64,000 nucleotides of DNA from NCBI RefSeq assembly GCF_009834345.1, contig NZ_CP035042.1, positions 3,472,001-3,536,000 of the forward strand. The letters are read 5' to 3'. The stretch comes from Billgrantia tianxiuensis. Lineage in GTDB: Bacteria; Pseudomonadota; Gammaproteobacteria; Pseudomonadales; Halomonadaceae. Made by a program: the position numbers and the translations under genes. This document shows, in pieces, positions 9,297-18,733 of this stretch (the first letter of the stretch is position 1; the number at the start of each line of letters is the position of its first letter). Below the pieces are notes generated by a model. That model saw only the letters and a program-made list of their open reading frames with translations, was not told where the DNA came from and searched no databases.

Positions 9297-9875
9297 ATGA
9301 GCCAACGCCGCCCACCCGACGACGAAGACGACGATACCAATGCCTTTCGCCGGGCGCTGCGTGAGGCCGGCGTGCGCCGTATCAAGGTCAACCGCGCCGA
9401 CCCGGGGCGGGCACGCCGTTCGGACCCGGCCGCAGCACAGCGGCGCGCCGCCGCGGTGTCGAGCGACGCCAACGATCTCGTCAGTCGTACCAGTGACGGT
9501 CGCGTGGAGCCGGTTCGCCCTTCCGAATATCTCGACTTCGCCCTGCCCGACCTGCCCTACCGCACCCGCAGCCAGCTCAAGCGCGGCCAGATCGCCTGGG
9601 AAGCAGGCCTCGATCTGCATGGCTACAGCCTCGACGAGGCGCGCCTCGAACTCGAGAGCTTTCTCAAGGAGGCAGTCGGCAGCCATATGCGCTGCGTGCT
9701 GGTGGTCCATGGCAAGGCGTGGGGAAGCACGGCGGATTACCCGGTGATCAAGAGCCACATCAATGCCTGGCTGCGTGAGTGGCCCACGGTTCTGGCCTTC
9801 TGCTCTGCCCGCGAGAGCGACGGCGGCACCGGTGCCGTCTATGTGCTGTTGCGGCGTCGCGGACAGGCCCTCTAG
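9297..9875 (+). CDS. smrB: Smr-domain endonuclease (SmrB/YfcN-like)
   Basis: A 192-residue protein with a charged N-terminal extension and a C-terminal Smr domain from about residue 95: LDLHGYSLDEAR and VVHGKAWGS, the LDLHG and HGxG-like signatures. SmrB in E. coli is a ribosome-rescue nuclease that cleaves mRNA at collided ribosomes. It sits divergent to prmB as in E. coli. Its TAG stop and the stop of the convergent patatin gene share the palindrome CTAG at 9872-9875. Confidence 0.88.
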   Translation: MSQRRPPDDEDDDTNAFRRALREAGVRRIKVNRADPGRARRSDPAAAQRRAAAVSSDANDLVSRTSDGRVEPVRPSEYLDFALPDLPYRTRSQLKRGQIAWEAGLDLHGYSLDEARLELESFLKEAVGSHMRCVLVVHGKAWGSTADYPVIKSHINAWLREWPTVLAFCSARESDGGTGAVYVLLRRRGQAL

Positions 9876-10933
9876 CCCCCGCCTCCCGACTCACGATCGG
9901 CCGGCATTTGCGGCGGCTCGACGATCATGCCGCCGCTGCCGCCATCGCCGCTGTGAGTGCGTCCTTCATAGCGGTCCAGGGCCTCCATGGCCAGGTGACG
10001 CCCCAGGCGAACCAGCGCCTCGGCCCGATGGAACTCGAAGGCACCGCACACCGTCTTGGGTACCTCGATCAGCACATCGGGTGGATAGCCCGCGATCTTG
10101 TACTTGGCCAGGGAGGCCTGGGTGATGTCGAAAGAAGCCAGGATCATGTCCAGCCGCCCCCAGGCGCGTCGTCCGGTGGCGGCACGCCCGCCTTTGCCAG
10201 CGGCCTCGGTCTCGCCGAGATCGGGCCCACCGAGGCCTTCGAACAGCCAGCGGGTCGCACCGCGGACATCCATCCACTTGCGCGCCGCGGCCTCCGCCTC
10301 GGCTTCGTTTTCAGCCTGCTCTTCGGCGGGCAGCAGATCGTCGAGCGCCACCGGCCGGGCGCTGTGGGCGGTCACGTTGACTGCCAGCATCATGTCGGCG
10401 TGGGCCGAAACGGTAGGTGTGATCGGCAGCGGATTGAGCAGGCCACCATCGACCAGGGTGTTGTCGCCGATATGCACCGGCGTGATGACGCCCGGAATGG
10501 CGATGGAAGCACGAATCGCCCGCAGCAGCGGCCCCGACTGGAACCACACCTCGCGCTGACGCACCAGGTCGGTGGCTACCGTGGTCAGCGGAATCGGCAG
10601 GTCCTCGATCAGAATGTCGCCCACCAGTTCCTCGAGCTTGCTCATTACCTTGCTGGCGCGCATTGCCCCCATCGGGCTCCAGGTGACGTCGACCAGCTTG
10701 AGCACGTCGAAGTAGTCGAGCTGGCAGACCCAATCACGGTAGGCCTCGAGCTGCCCTGCAGCGTAGACGCCAGCGATGACCGAGCCCATCGAGCAACCCG
10801 AGATGGCGACGATCTCGTAGCCGCGCGCCTCGAGCACTTCGATCACGCCGATATGGGCATAGCCGCGCGCACCGCCGCTGCCCAGCGTCAGTGCCACTCG
10901 CTTGCCCATTTCCTCCACCGCCTTGCTGCTCAT
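9872..10933 (-). CDS. Patatin-like phospholipase (RssA type)
   Basis: A 353-residue patatin-fold lipid acyl hydrolase. The Gly-rich oxyanion motif GSGGARGYAHIG, the nucleophile elbow GCSMGS and the DGG of the Ser-Asp dyad (LVDGGLLNPLP) are all present, and the overall pattern follows the RssA/YlbK type. An Ala/Glu-rich insert lies around residues 200-220 and a Gly/Pro-rich tail ends the protein. I chose the start at 10933 because GGAGG precedes it and MSSKAVEEMGKRVALTLG fits the family; a longer in-frame extension runs through non-homologous sequence. Substrate unknown. Confidence 0.85.
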   Translation of the reverse strand: MSSKAVEEMGKRVALTLGSGGARGYAHIGVIEVLEARGYEIVAISGCSMGSVIAGVYAAGQLEAYRDWVCQLDYFDVLKLVDVTWSPMGAMRASKVMSKLEELVGDILIEDLPIPLTTVATDLVRQREVWFQSGPLLRAIRASIAIPGVITPVHIGDNTLVDGGLLNPLPITPTVSAHADMMLAVNVTAHSARPVALDDLLPAEEQAENEAEAEAAARKWMDVRGATRWLFEGLGGPDLGETEAAGKGGRAATGRRAWGRLDMILASFDITQASLAKYKIAGYPPDVLIEVPKTVCGAFEFHRAEALVRLGRHLAMEALDRYEGRTHSGDGGSGGMIVEPPQMPADRESGGGG

Positions 10934-10952
10934 CGCGCCCTCCAGCCTCCGC

Positions 10953-11815
10953 CTACTCCGCCGAGGCCAGCCACGCCTCGATCGTCTCTGCCACGCAGAA
11001 TACACTGCCGGGCTCGAGATGCAGATGGTGTCCGCCTGGCAATACCCGACGCGCCAGATGCGACACCGCCGCTCGCGCCGCCCGGGCCATGTCGCGCTCG
11101 CCGAGGATGCCGCCCTCACCCTCGATTAGTAGAGCTGGCGCCTGGATCGCTTCCAGCAATGCCAGTGCCTGCTCGGGACTCAGCCGCACCGGCGAGGGCC
11201 ACAGCAGCCTGCCGTCGGTGCGCAGTCGCACATGGCCATCGGGCTCCCTCACCAAGTTGCGTTCGACGAGCGGTGTGGCCGTTGCGGTGTCGATCGGCGT
11301 CACACCCCCGCCACACGCGCGGCAATGGCGGTCCTGCTTTCAGGATAGCGCGGGGCCGCCGAACGCGGACGCCTGGCCGCGCGCAACCCCTTGCGCAGTT
11401 GGGCAGCACTCTCGCTGATCGGGGTGGTCACGGCACCCAGGCCGTCGATGAGGACTAGCCGCTCGACCCGCTCCGGCAATGCCGCCGCAGTCAGGCAAGC
11501 CACCCCGGCTCCCATCGAGTGCGCCAGCAACGGCACCCGCTCCAGGCCCAGCTCGTCGGCGGCATCGAGCAGGTCGTGGCAATAGTCCCACAAGGCGTAG
11601 TCGCCCTCACGATGGGACGAATGGCCATGGCCGGCAAAATCCAGCGCCACGATGCGGATACCGAGCCGCGCCACGAGCATTGGCGCCAAGCGCGAGAAGC
11701 TGGCCGCGTTGTCCAGCCAGCCGTGCAGCGCCAGCCAGGTCGGTGCCGCCTCGTCGCCCCAGGCCAGTGCCGCCAGGCGGCCCTCGGCCAGGGTCAGCGG
11801 CTGCGCCTCGCTCAT
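10953..11815 (-). CDS. Alpha/beta hydrolase, one frameshift in this sequence
   Basis: Two overlapping frames make a single alpha/beta-hydrolase of about 287 residues: an LHGWLDNAASF oxyanion-hole motif, the nucleophile elbow AHSMGAG, and the acid/His part with GGHHLHLE near the C-terminus. The break is at the run CCCCC 11305-11309, where one extra C (G on the coding strand) joins ARVAG to VTPIDTATA. It is coupled by ATGA to the upstream hydrolase. Esterase, thioesterase or epoxide hydrolase activity are all possible; I cannot tell the substrate. Confidence 0.82.
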
Positions 11816-12627
11816 GCCCCACCCTCCAGCAGCTCGTCGAGCATCGTCAGCAGCGCCTGGCGGGTCTCTTCAGGGTGCTCCATGGGAAACATGTGGGTAC
11901 CTGGCACCATGGCCAGCGGAATGCCCTGGGCGGCCAGACGCCGGCGCCGCTTGGGGGTGATCAGATCGGAATCGCTGCCGGCCAGCACGGCGAAGGGAAT
12001 CTTCAGCCGTCGGGGCAGGCGGCCGAGGTGATCGGGCAAGTTGCGGAAGATCTCGGTCTCGATGGCCGGATCGTAGATCAGCTCGGCAACACCGTCGTCG
12101 CGCAGTCGAGTGCCACCCTCGACGTAGTCGTGCAGGGCATCCGGCGTGAAGCGCCGGAACAGCCCGCGGCGGCGCAAATGATTGGCCATGGCCTCGCGGT
12201 CGGGCCAGGAAGCACGACGCCCCTTGCTCTTGCCGGCCGGCGTGACCCGGTCGACGAAGCCGAAGCGCTTGGCGACCTTCATGCTCCAGGCATCGAGGCC
12301 CAGCATCAATGGCGGGTCGAGCATCACCACGCAACGGAAGCGTTCGGGGGCGTGCTCCGCCGCCATGGCCATCAATACACCGCCCATGGAGTGTCCCACG
12401 CCGACGACCGGGCCATCGCCGGCCAGCACATGTTCGAGCAGCTCGTCGCGCAGCGCCAGCCAGTTGGCGCCCACAGGGTAGTCGGGATGGTGCCCGAGAC
12501 GATCGACCGGATGAATGTCGAAGCGCTCGTGCAGCGGAGCGAGCAGGCTGCGGTAGCTCATGCCGGGAAAGCCGTTGGCATGGGCGAAGACCAGTCGCGG
12601 ACGCGAATGAGTAGTAGGGTCGTTCAT
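11812..12627 (-). CDS. Alpha/beta hydrolase
   Basis: A 271-residue alpha/beta-hydrolase: FAHANGFPG (oxyanion region), nucleophile elbow GHSMGG, acid near AGSDSDLI and His in PGTHMFPME. No signal peptide, so cytoplasmic. Its stop overlaps the start of the next hydrolase (ATGA), and the patatin gene follows 19 bp after that, so three lipid- or ester-acting hydrolases form one minus-strand run. Substrate unknown. Confidence 0.85.
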   Translation of the reverse strand: MNDPTTHSRPRLVFAHANGFPGMSYRSLLAPLHERFDIHPVDRLGHHPDYPVGANWLALRDELLEHVLAGDGPVVGVGHSMGGVLMAMAAEHAPERFRCVVMLDPPLMLGLDAWSMKVAKRFGFVDRVTPAGKSKGRRASWPDREAMANHLRRRGLFRRFTPDALHDYVEGGTRLRDDGVAELIYDPAIETEIFRNLPDHLGRLPRRLKIPFAVLAGSDSDLITPKRRRRLAAQGIPLAMVPGTHMFPMEHPEETRQALLTMLDELLEGGA

Positions 12628-12745
12628 GAAGGGATCCAGTAGCGGTTCTGGCAGGTCGCCAGTGGCGATAGCAGGCTAACGGGTTTACTCTATCTCGCCA
12701 AGTCGACCTCCGGCCCATGTCGTCCGTTTTATTCTGGAGTCAGCC

Positions 12746-12844
12746 ATGCCCCGTCCTCCCCGGCGCGATACCCGCGCGCGCAACCGCCTGTTCTGGTTCA
12801 CCGTGACTGCCGCCATCGTCGTTGGCCTGTGGCTGGCACGCTGA
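12746..12844 (+). CDS. 32-residue single-pass membrane protein
   Basis: A small open frame encodes a basic N-terminus (MPRPPRRDTRARNR) and one hydrophobic helix (LFWFTVTAAIVVGLWLA) ending in Arg. A TGGAG ribosome-binding sequence stands 6-7 bases before the ATG. The stop is one base from the ATG of the AEC permease, which itself has no convincing ribosome-binding site, so the small frame probably drives permease translation by coupling. The positive-inside topology and strong ribosome-binding site argue for a real product, possibly a permease partner. No family recognised. Confidence 0.55.
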   Translation: MPRPPRRDTRARNRLFWFTVTAAIVVGLWLAR

Positions 12845-12845
12845 C

Positions 12846-13793
12846 ATGGGCTTGTACGAACTCTTCTTCGCCACTCTCGAAATCACCCTGCCGGTGTTCG
12901 CCATGGTCTTCATCGGCCAAGGACTGAAGCGCCTGGGCTGGATCGACCAAGCCTTTATCGCCACTGCCTCGAGCCTGGTATTCAAGGCTACCATGCCGAC
13001 GCTGATCTTTCTCAGCATCATCAAGGCCGACCTGGACGCCACGCTCAATCCCGCCTTGCTCGGCTTCTTCGCCCTGGCTACCCTGGCCAGCTTCCTGCTT
13101 GCCTGGGGTTGGGCCATCCTGCGCGTGCCCTACGCCGAACGCGGCGTCTACGTACAAGGGGCCTTTCGCGGCAACTGCGGAATCGTCGGCCTGGCGCTGG
13201 CCGCCGGCATGTACGGCGACTATGGACTTTCCGCCGGCGGGCTACTGCTGGGTGTGGTAATTCTCACCTACAACGCCTTCTCGGTCATCGTTCTGGCCAC
13301 CTATCAGGAGGGTCGGAGTGCCGACTGGCACAGCATTGCCAAACATATCGCACGCAATCCGTTGATCCTTTCCGTGGTGGCCGCCGTGCCGGTGGCGGCG
13401 CTGGAGCTGCGCCTGCCCGGCTGGCTGATGACCTCGGGACAGTACTTCGCTTCGCTGACCCTGCCCCTGGCCCTGATCTGCATCGGCGCCACGCTGTCGC
13501 TGGGCTCGATCCGGGCATCGGGCGGGTTGGCCACGGGAGCCAGCCTGATGAAGATGGTCACGCTGCCGCTACTGGCTACCCTGGCGGCTTGGCTGATCGG
13601 GTTCGAAGGACGCGAGCTGGGCGTGCTGTTCCTATTCTTCGCCAGCCCCACGGCCGCAGCCAGCTTCGTGATGGTCAAGGCGATGGGGGGCAATGCCGCG
13701 CTCTCGGCCAATATCATCGCCCTGACCACGCTGATGGCCAGCCTGACCATTACCGTTGGCGTGTTTGCCCTGAAAGTGGTTGGCTGGATCTAG
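12846..13793 (+). CDS. AEC-family permease (auxin efflux carrier type)
   Basis: A 315-residue membrane protein with about ten hydrophobic helices in two halves. It opens MGLYELFFATLEITLPVFAM and has the family-typical QGAFRGNCGIVGLALA and FASPTAAASFVMVKAMGG segments. AEC permeases export or import small organic acids such as malate or malonate, or auxin-like acids; the substrate here cannot be read from sequence. I chose the start at 12846, one base after the upstream small frame; an extension eight codons longer lies inside that frame and lacks homology. Confidence 0.85.
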   Translation: MGLYELFFATLEITLPVFAMVFIGQGLKRLGWIDQAFIATASSLVFKATMPTLIFLSIIKADLDATLNPALLGFFALATLASFLLAWGWAILRVPYAERGVYVQGAFRGNCGIVGLALAAGMYGDYGLSAGGLLLGVVILTYNAFSVIVLATYQEGRSADWHSIAKHIARNPLILSVVAAVPVAALELRLPGWLMTSGQYFASLTLPLALICIGATLSLGSIRASGGLATGASLMKMVTLPLLATLAAWLIGFEGRELGVLFLFFASPTAAASFVMVKAMGGNAALSANIIALTTLMASLTITVGVFALKVVGWI

Positions 13794-13800
13794 CTGCCGG

Positions 13801-14274
13801 CTAGCGGATGTCGACAGGCGTGGTGAAGCGATGCAGTCGTGCACAGCCCGCCGCCCACACCGTGCTGTCGAGTTCGACCACGGCGGCGGTGGGAAAGGCG
13901 AGCCCGTGGTCGCCGCGCCCCTCCACCAGCAGCCCGGTGAGCAGGCCAACCAGCGGCATATGGCTGACCAGCACGATGGGAGCCTCGTCGGCATTGGCGA
14001 GCAGCCAGTCGCAAACCGCCTCTGGCGCGTCGTCCGGCGTGATGATGGGCAGGACTTCAGGCTCTACGCCCAACGCCTCGGCCAGCGGCAGTGCCGTCTG
14101 GCACGCCCTCACGTAGGGGCTTACATAGAGACGCGCGTCTTTCGCCACCTGCGCTCCCAGCCAGCGCGCCATGCGCTCGGCCTCACTGCGGCCGCGAGCG
14201 GTCAGTTCGCGCTCGCTGTCCGGATGGCCCGGCGCCGCCTCGCCGTGTCGCATGATGTAGAGTCGTCCCGTCAT
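13801..14274 (-). CDS. sixA: Phosphohistidine phosphatase SixA
   Basis: A 157-residue member of the histidine phosphatase superfamily with the RHGEA catalytic motif at residues 9-13 ([12 protein letters not shown]) and the second His in VSHMPLVG. SixA dephosphorylates histidine-phosphorylated proteins such as NPr of the nitrogen PTS, or ArcB. Coupled by ATGA overlap to the upstream gpsA, and convergent with the AEC gene. Confidence 0.88.
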   Translation of the reverse strand: MTGRLYIMRHGEAAPGHPDSERELTARGRSEAERMARWLGAQVAKDARLYVSPYVRACQTALPLAEALGVEPEVLPIITPDDAPEAVCDWLLANADEAPIVLVSHMPLVGLLTGLLVEGRGDHGLAFPTAAVVELDSTVWAAGCARLHRFTTPVDIR

Positions 14275-15344
14275 GGCTTGCCCTCGCCCGCCTCGACCCG
14301 GCGGTGAGCCCGCTGCACGTCCTCGCGCGGCAGCACGAACTCGACATCGCTGCTCTGTTCGCCGCGCATCAGCATGCGTGCCATCTCCCGTGCCGGCACG
14401 CCCTCGAAGAGCACCTGATAAAGTCCTTCGGCCAGCGGCATGTAGACCCCCTCCGCGCGTGCCTTGTCGCGTACCAGGCGGATGGTATTGACCCCCTCGG
14501 CAACCTGGCCCAGCGCCTCGATCGCTTCATCGAGGCCCTTGCCCTGGCCAAGCGCATAGCCAACCCTGTAGTTGCGCGACAGCTGCGAGGAGCAAGTCAC
14601 GATCAGGTCACCCACTCCAGCCAGCCCGAGGAAGGTCATGGGGTTGGCTCCCAGGCTCACGGCAAAGCGCCCCATCTCGGCCAGCGCCCGGGTCATCAGC
14701 ATACTGCGGGTGTTCTCGCCCATGCCCAGTGCCGCGGCCATGCCGGCAGCTATGGCGTAAATGTTCTTCAGCGCCCCGCCCAGCTCGACGCCATAGCGGT
14801 CATTGCTGGCGTAGACGCGAAAGTAGTCACAGCCCAGCGCCTGCTGCACCCGGGTACGTGTCAGCGCATCGTCGCTGGCGATCACAGTGGCGGTGAGCTG
14901 CTTCTGGGCGATCTCGGTGGCCAGGTTCGGTCCGGAGATGACCCCGATATGGGAAAACCCCGTCTCCTCCTCGAGGATCTGGCTCATCAGCTTGAAGCCC
15001 TCCTCCTGGATGCCCTTGGTAGTGCTCACCAGGATCTGCTCCTCATGCAGCCAGGGCCGGGCCTGGCGCACCACGTCGCGAAAGGCCTTGGAGGGAATCG
15101 CCACCAGCACCAGCTCGGCCCCCTCGAGCACCTCCTGCATGTTGCTGGAAGCACGCACTGCCGGGTTGATGGCATAGTCCGGCAAATAGCGCGGGTTGCA
15201 GTGTTCGCGGTTGATCTGCGCCGCCAGCTCGGGGTCACGCAGCCACTGGCACACCTTGGCCCCGTTGTCGGCGGCGATGCTGGCCAGTGCCGTACCGAAG
15301 CTACCGCCCCCCAGAACTGCCACCCGCATGGGATCGTCTGACAT
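14271..15344 (-). CDS. gpsA: Glycerol-3-phosphate dehydrogenase [NAD(P)+]
   Basis: A 357-residue cytoplasmic enzyme reducing DHAP to sn-glycerol-3-phosphate for phospholipid synthesis. Rossmann motif [10 protein letters not shown] near residue 10, [11 protein letters not shown], the catalytic Lys region [12 protein letters not shown] and [11 protein letters not shown] are all visible. The start at 15344 ([14 protein letters not shown]) fits the family; the upstream in-frame extension runs across a terminator and was rejected. sixA follows with a 4-nt overlap. Confidence 0.95.
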   Translation of the reverse strand: MSDDPMRVAVLGGGSFGTALASIAADNGAKVCQWLRDPELAAQINREHCNPRYLPDYAINPAVRASSNMQEVLEGAELVLVAIPSKAFRDVVRQARPWLHEEQILVSTTKGIQEEGFKLMSQILEEETGFSHIGVISGPNLATEIAQKQLTATVIASDDALTRTRVQQALGCDYFRVYASNDRYGVELGGALKNIYAIAAGMAAALGMGENTRSMLMTRALAEMGRFAVSLGANPMTFLGLAGVGDLIVTCSSQLSRNYRVGYALGQGKGLDEAIEALGQVAEGVNTIRLVRDKARAEGVYMPLAEGLYQVLFEGVPAREMARMLMRGEQSSDVEFVLPREDVQRAHRRVEAGEGKP

Positions 15345-15398
15345 GTCTGCCCCGTGAGTCGGTCGATGGAAACAGGAGGAATCGACCAGAGTGTAACG

Positions 15399-15421
15399 AA
15401 AAATGCCCCCGTCAGGGGGCA
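15399..15421 (-). terminator. Rho-independent terminator of pntAB
   Basis: On the minus strand TGCCCCC, loop TGAC, GGGGGCA is followed by TTTTT. It lies 39 bp past the pntB stop and ahead of gpsA. A second small palindrome (GGCGCC-TCAG-GGCGCC) sits between it and pntB. Confidence 0.85.
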
Positions 15422-15459
15422 TGTGTTTGGAGTGGGCGCCTCAGGGCGCCGCACCTGGT

Positions 15460-16902
15460 TCAGTCGATCAGCGACAACAGCGAGTCGATGCTTTCGCGTG
15501 CGTCACCATAGAACATGCGTGTGTTCTCTTTGTAGAACAGCGGGTTCTCGATGCCCGAGTAGCCCGTGCCCTGGCCGCGCTTGCACACGAACACCACCGA
15601 GGATTTCCATACTTCCAGCACCGGCATGCCGGCGATGGGGCTGTTGGGATCCTCTTGGGCAGCCGGGTTGACGATGTCGTTGGAGCCGATGACGATGGTC
15701 ACATCGGTCTTGGGGAAATCATCGTTGATCTCATCCATCTCCAGCACGATGTCGTAGGGCACCTTGGCCTCGGCCAGCAGCACGTTCATGTGGCCCGGCA
15801 GGCGACCGGCCACCGGGTGGATAGCGAAGCGTACCTGCTTGCCCGCAGCACGCAGCTTGCGCGTCAGCTCGCTCACGGCGTTCTGGGCCTGGGCAACCGC
15901 CATGCCGTAGCCCGGCACGATGACCACGCTGTCGGCATTGTTGAGCGCGCTGGCCACCCCTGCCGCATCGATTGCCACTTGCTCGCCCTCGATTTCTGCG
16001 GCGGGCCCCTGGGTGCCGCCGAAACCACCGAGAATGACGCTGACGAAGTTGCGGTTCATCGCCTTGCACATGATGTAGGAGAGAATCGCACCCGAGGAGC
16101 CTACCAGGGCACCGGTGACGATCAGCAGATCGTTCGAGAGCGTGAAGCCGATGGCTGCCGCGGCCCAGCCCGAGTAGCTGTTGAGCATCGATACCACCAC
16201 AGGCATGTCGGCGCCACCGATGCCCATGATCAGGTGCCAGCCAATGAAGAACGACAGTGCCGCAAGCAGCAGCAGCGTCCAGAAGCCCGCGCCGTTGAGG
16301 TAGAGAACCGCCAGCAACAGACAGAGCGCTGCTGCCCCGGCATTGAGCAGGTGCCCGCCGGGCAGCTTGCGCGGCTTGCCGTCGACCTTGCCAGCCAGCT
16401 TGCCGAAGGCAATCACCGAGCCGGTGAAGGTCACCGCGCCGATGAAGATGGCGAACACGACCTCGAGCTGCAGAAAGGTGAGTTCATCCGATGCCTTGGT
16501 GGCCACCAGGGCGGCGAAGGCGGAGAACTGCTCCGCCGTGGCGCCCATCGCCTGGGCGGCCAGCACCCGGCGCCGCTCCAGATCGGCATTCCATGCCACG
16601 AACACTGCGGCCAGACCGACGAAGCTGTGCAGCGCCGCCACCAGCTGGGGCATCTCGGTCATGGCCACCCGCTTGGCCACGTGCCACCCCACTACCGAAC
16701 CGATTGCAACCATCGGGATCATCAGCCAGTAGTTGCCGATCCCCGGGCCGAAGGCGGTGAACAGCACCGCCACAGCCATGCCGACGATGCCATACCACAC
16801 CGCCCGCTTGGCCTTCTCTTGATTGCTCAGCCCGCCCAGGGAGAGCACGAAGAGAACACTCGCCGCGATCGCCGCGGCCGATACGAAACCTTGTGCCAAC
16901 AT
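15460..16902 (-). CDS. pntB: NAD(P) transhydrogenase subunit beta
   Basis: A 480-residue integral membrane subunit of proton-translocating transhydrogenase. About eight N-terminal helices are followed by the NADP(H)-binding domain ([49 protein letters not shown]). With PntA it couples hydride transfer from NADH to NADP+ to proton re-entry, supplying NADPH for biosynthesis, including reductive PHA precursor synthesis. 16 bp downstream of pntA; a terminator follows. Confidence 0.96.
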   Translation of the reverse strand: MLAQGFVSAAAIAASVLFVLSLGGLSNQEKAKRAVWYGIVGMAVAVLFTAFGPGIGNYWLMIPMVAIGSVVGWHVAKRVAMTEMPQLVAALHSFVGLAAVFVAWNADLERRRVLAAQAMGATAEQFSAFAALVATKASDELTFLQLEVVFAIFIGAVTFTGSVIAFGKLAGKVDGKPRKLPGGHLLNAGAAALCLLLAVLYLNGAGFWTLLLLAALSFFIGWHLIMGIGGADMPVVVSMLNSYSGWAAAAIGFTLSNDLLIVTGALVGSSGAILSYIMCKAMNRNFVSVILGGFGGTQGPAAEIEGEQVAIDAAGVASALNNADSVVIVPGYGMAVAQAQNAVSELTRKLRAAGKQVRFAIHPVAGRLPGHMNVLLAEAKVPYDIVLEMDEINDDFPKTDVTIVIGSNDIVNPAAQEDPNSPIAGMPVLEVWKSSVVFVCKRGQGTGYSGIENPLFYKENTRMFYGDARESIDSLLSLID

Positions 16903-16918
16903 GACTTGTCTCCGCCGC

Positions 16919-18490
16919 TCAGGACTTCTGGAACATGGCCAACATACGACGGGTGACCAGGAAGCCCCCCACGATATTGATGGTCGCGATCAGCACCGAG
17001 ATGGCCGCCATCAGCACGACGAGCCAGTTCCCCGAACCGATCTGCAGCACGGCGCCGAGGATGATGATGCCGGAAATGGCATTGGTGACCGCCATCAAGG
17101 GCGTATGCAGCGAGTGACTGACATTCCAGATGACCTGGAAGCCGACGAAGCAGGCCAGCACGAAGACGATGAAGTGCTGCATGAACGAGGCCGGCGCGAT
17201 CTGGCCGAGCAGCAGCATGAGCGCCCCGCCGATGCCCAGCAGGGTGACCTGACGCTTGGTCTGCTCCTTGAAGCTGGCAAGCTCCGCCGCGCGCTTCTCC
17301 TCGGGCGTCGGCTCCTTGACCTTCTCCTTGGGCTTGGCCGCGGCAATGGCTTTCACCTTGGGCGGAGGCGGCGGGAAGGTGATCTCGCCCTGGTGCGTCA
17401 CGGTGGCGCCGCGAATCACGTCGTCTTCCATGTCATGCACGATCGCGCCGTCCTTTTCCGGCGTCAGATCGGTGAGCATGTGACGAATGTTGGTGGCGTA
17501 GAGCAGTGAAGACTGGGTCGCCATGCGCGACGGGAAGTCGGTGTAGCCGACCACCACCACGCCGTTGTCGGTGACCACGCGCTCGTTCGGTACGGTGAGG
17601 TCGCAGTTGCCGCCCTTCTCGGCGGCCAGATCGACGATCACCGAGCCTGGCTTCATCGCCTTGACCATGTCCTCGAGCCACAGCTTGGGCGCCGGGCGAC
17701 CCGGGATCAGCGCGGTGGTGATGACGATGTCGACCTCGGGGGCCTGCTCACGGAACAGTGCCAGCTGCTTCTCGCGAAACTCGGGGCTAGAGGGCGCGGC
17801 ATAGCCGCCGGTGCCGGAGCCGTCCTGAGCTTCCTCGAAGTCGAGGAACAGGAACTCGGCGCCCATGGACTCGATCTGCTCGGCCACTTCGGGGCGTACG
17901 TCGAAGGCGCGCACTACGGCACCCAGGCTGGTCGCCGTGCCGATGGCAGCAAGGCCTGCCACACCGGCGCCGATGACCAGCACCTTGGCCGGCGGCACCT
18001 TGCCCGCCGCAGTAACCTGGCCGGTGAAGAAGCGTCCGAAATTGTTGCCCGCCTCAATCACCGCGCGGTAGCCGGCGATGTTGGCCATGGACGAGAGCGC
18101 ATCCATTTTCTGGGCCCGCGAGATCCGCGGCACCATGTCCATGGCGATCACGGTCGCGCCCTTGGCCCGGCTCTTCTCCAGCAGCGCTTCGTTCTGGGCC
18201 GGCCAGAAGAAGCTGATTAGCGTCTGGCCTTTGCGCAGCAGGTCGGCTTCCGCCTCGCTCGGCTCGCGAACCTTGATCACCACCTCTGCCTCACGCCACA
18301 GCGCCTCGGCGCTCTCCACCACCGTGACGCCGGCGTCGCGATAGGCCTCGTCGTCGAAGCCGGCGGCAACGCCAGCCCCGGTTTCGATCAAGCACTCGTG
18401 TCCAAGCTTCTGAATGAGCTGTGCACTGTCAGGGGTGAGCGCGACACGCGCTTCTCCCGTGGCGAGCTCCTTGGGTGCACCAATCTTCAC
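16919..18490 (-). CDS. pntA: NAD(P) transhydrogenase subunit alpha
   Basis: A 523-residue single-chain alpha subunit (alpha1 and alpha2 fused, E. coli type). The N-terminal NAD(H)-binding domain starts MKIGAPKE and contains the nucleotide motif [16 protein letters not shown] Pro/Lys-rich linker near residues 370-395 precedes about four C-terminal hydrophobic helices that pair with PntB. First gene of pntAB, with a candidate sigma-70 promoter about 50-80 bp upstream. Confidence 0.96.
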   Translation of the reverse strand: MKIGAPKELATGEARVALTPDSAQLIQKLGHECLIETGAGVAAGFDDEAYRDAGVTVVESAEALWREAEVVIKVREPSEAEADLLRKGQTLISFFWPAQNEALLEKSRAKGATVIAMDMVPRISRAQKMDALSSMANIAGYRAVIEAGNNFGRFFTGQVTAAGKVPPAKVLVIGAGVAGLAAIGTATSLGAVVRAFDVRPEVAEQIESMGAEFLFLDFEEAQDGSGTGGYAAPSSPEFREKQLALFREQAPEVDIVITTALIPGRPAPKLWLEDMVKAMKPGSVIVDLAAEKGGNCDLTVPNERVVTDNGVVVVGYTDFPSRMATQSSLLYATNIRHMLTDLTPEKDGAIVHDMEDDVIRGATVTHQGEITFPPPPPKVKAIAAAKPKEKVKEPTPEEKRAAELASFKEQTKRQVTLLGIGGALMLLLGQIAPASFMQHFIVFVLACFVGFQVIWNVSHSLHTPLMAVTNAISGIIILGAVLQIGSGNWLVVLMAAISVLIATINIVGGFLVTRRMLAMFQKS

Positions 18491-18541
18491 GTTGGATCTC
18501 CCTTTATGGTTATTGAACTTTCTGGTTAGGCAATCCGACTA

Positions 18542-18570
18542 TTCATACCTGACCTTACTGCGATGCACAA
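18542..18570 (-). promoter_or_regulatory. Candidate sigma-70 promoter of pntAB
   Basis: Read on the minus strand: TTGTGC, a 17-bp spacer, then TATGAA, placing transcription start about 45 bp before the pntA ATG. The match is moderate (three of six at -35, four of six at -10). No other element in this gap looked better. Confidence 0.35.
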
Positions 18571-18685
18571 CAGCAGCGCAGCCTTTTCCTGCTGGCTCGT
18601 GGGCAACACTATCCAGCTGAAATGCCGAAAAAAAAGCTTGCTGACGCTTACGTCAAGAAGGGGCAAGAAGACGCGAATAGATACG

Positions 18686-18707
18686 AAAAGGCCGCCCGAA
18701 AGCGGCC
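18686..18707 (-). terminator. Rho-independent terminator of htpG
   Basis: Minus strand: GGCCGC, loop TTTCGG, GCGGCC, then TTTTCG, starting 27 bp after the htpG stop. It separates htpG from pntAB. Confidence 0.8.
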
Positions 18708-18733
18708 GAAAGTGCTATGTCGTTAGCCCTACG

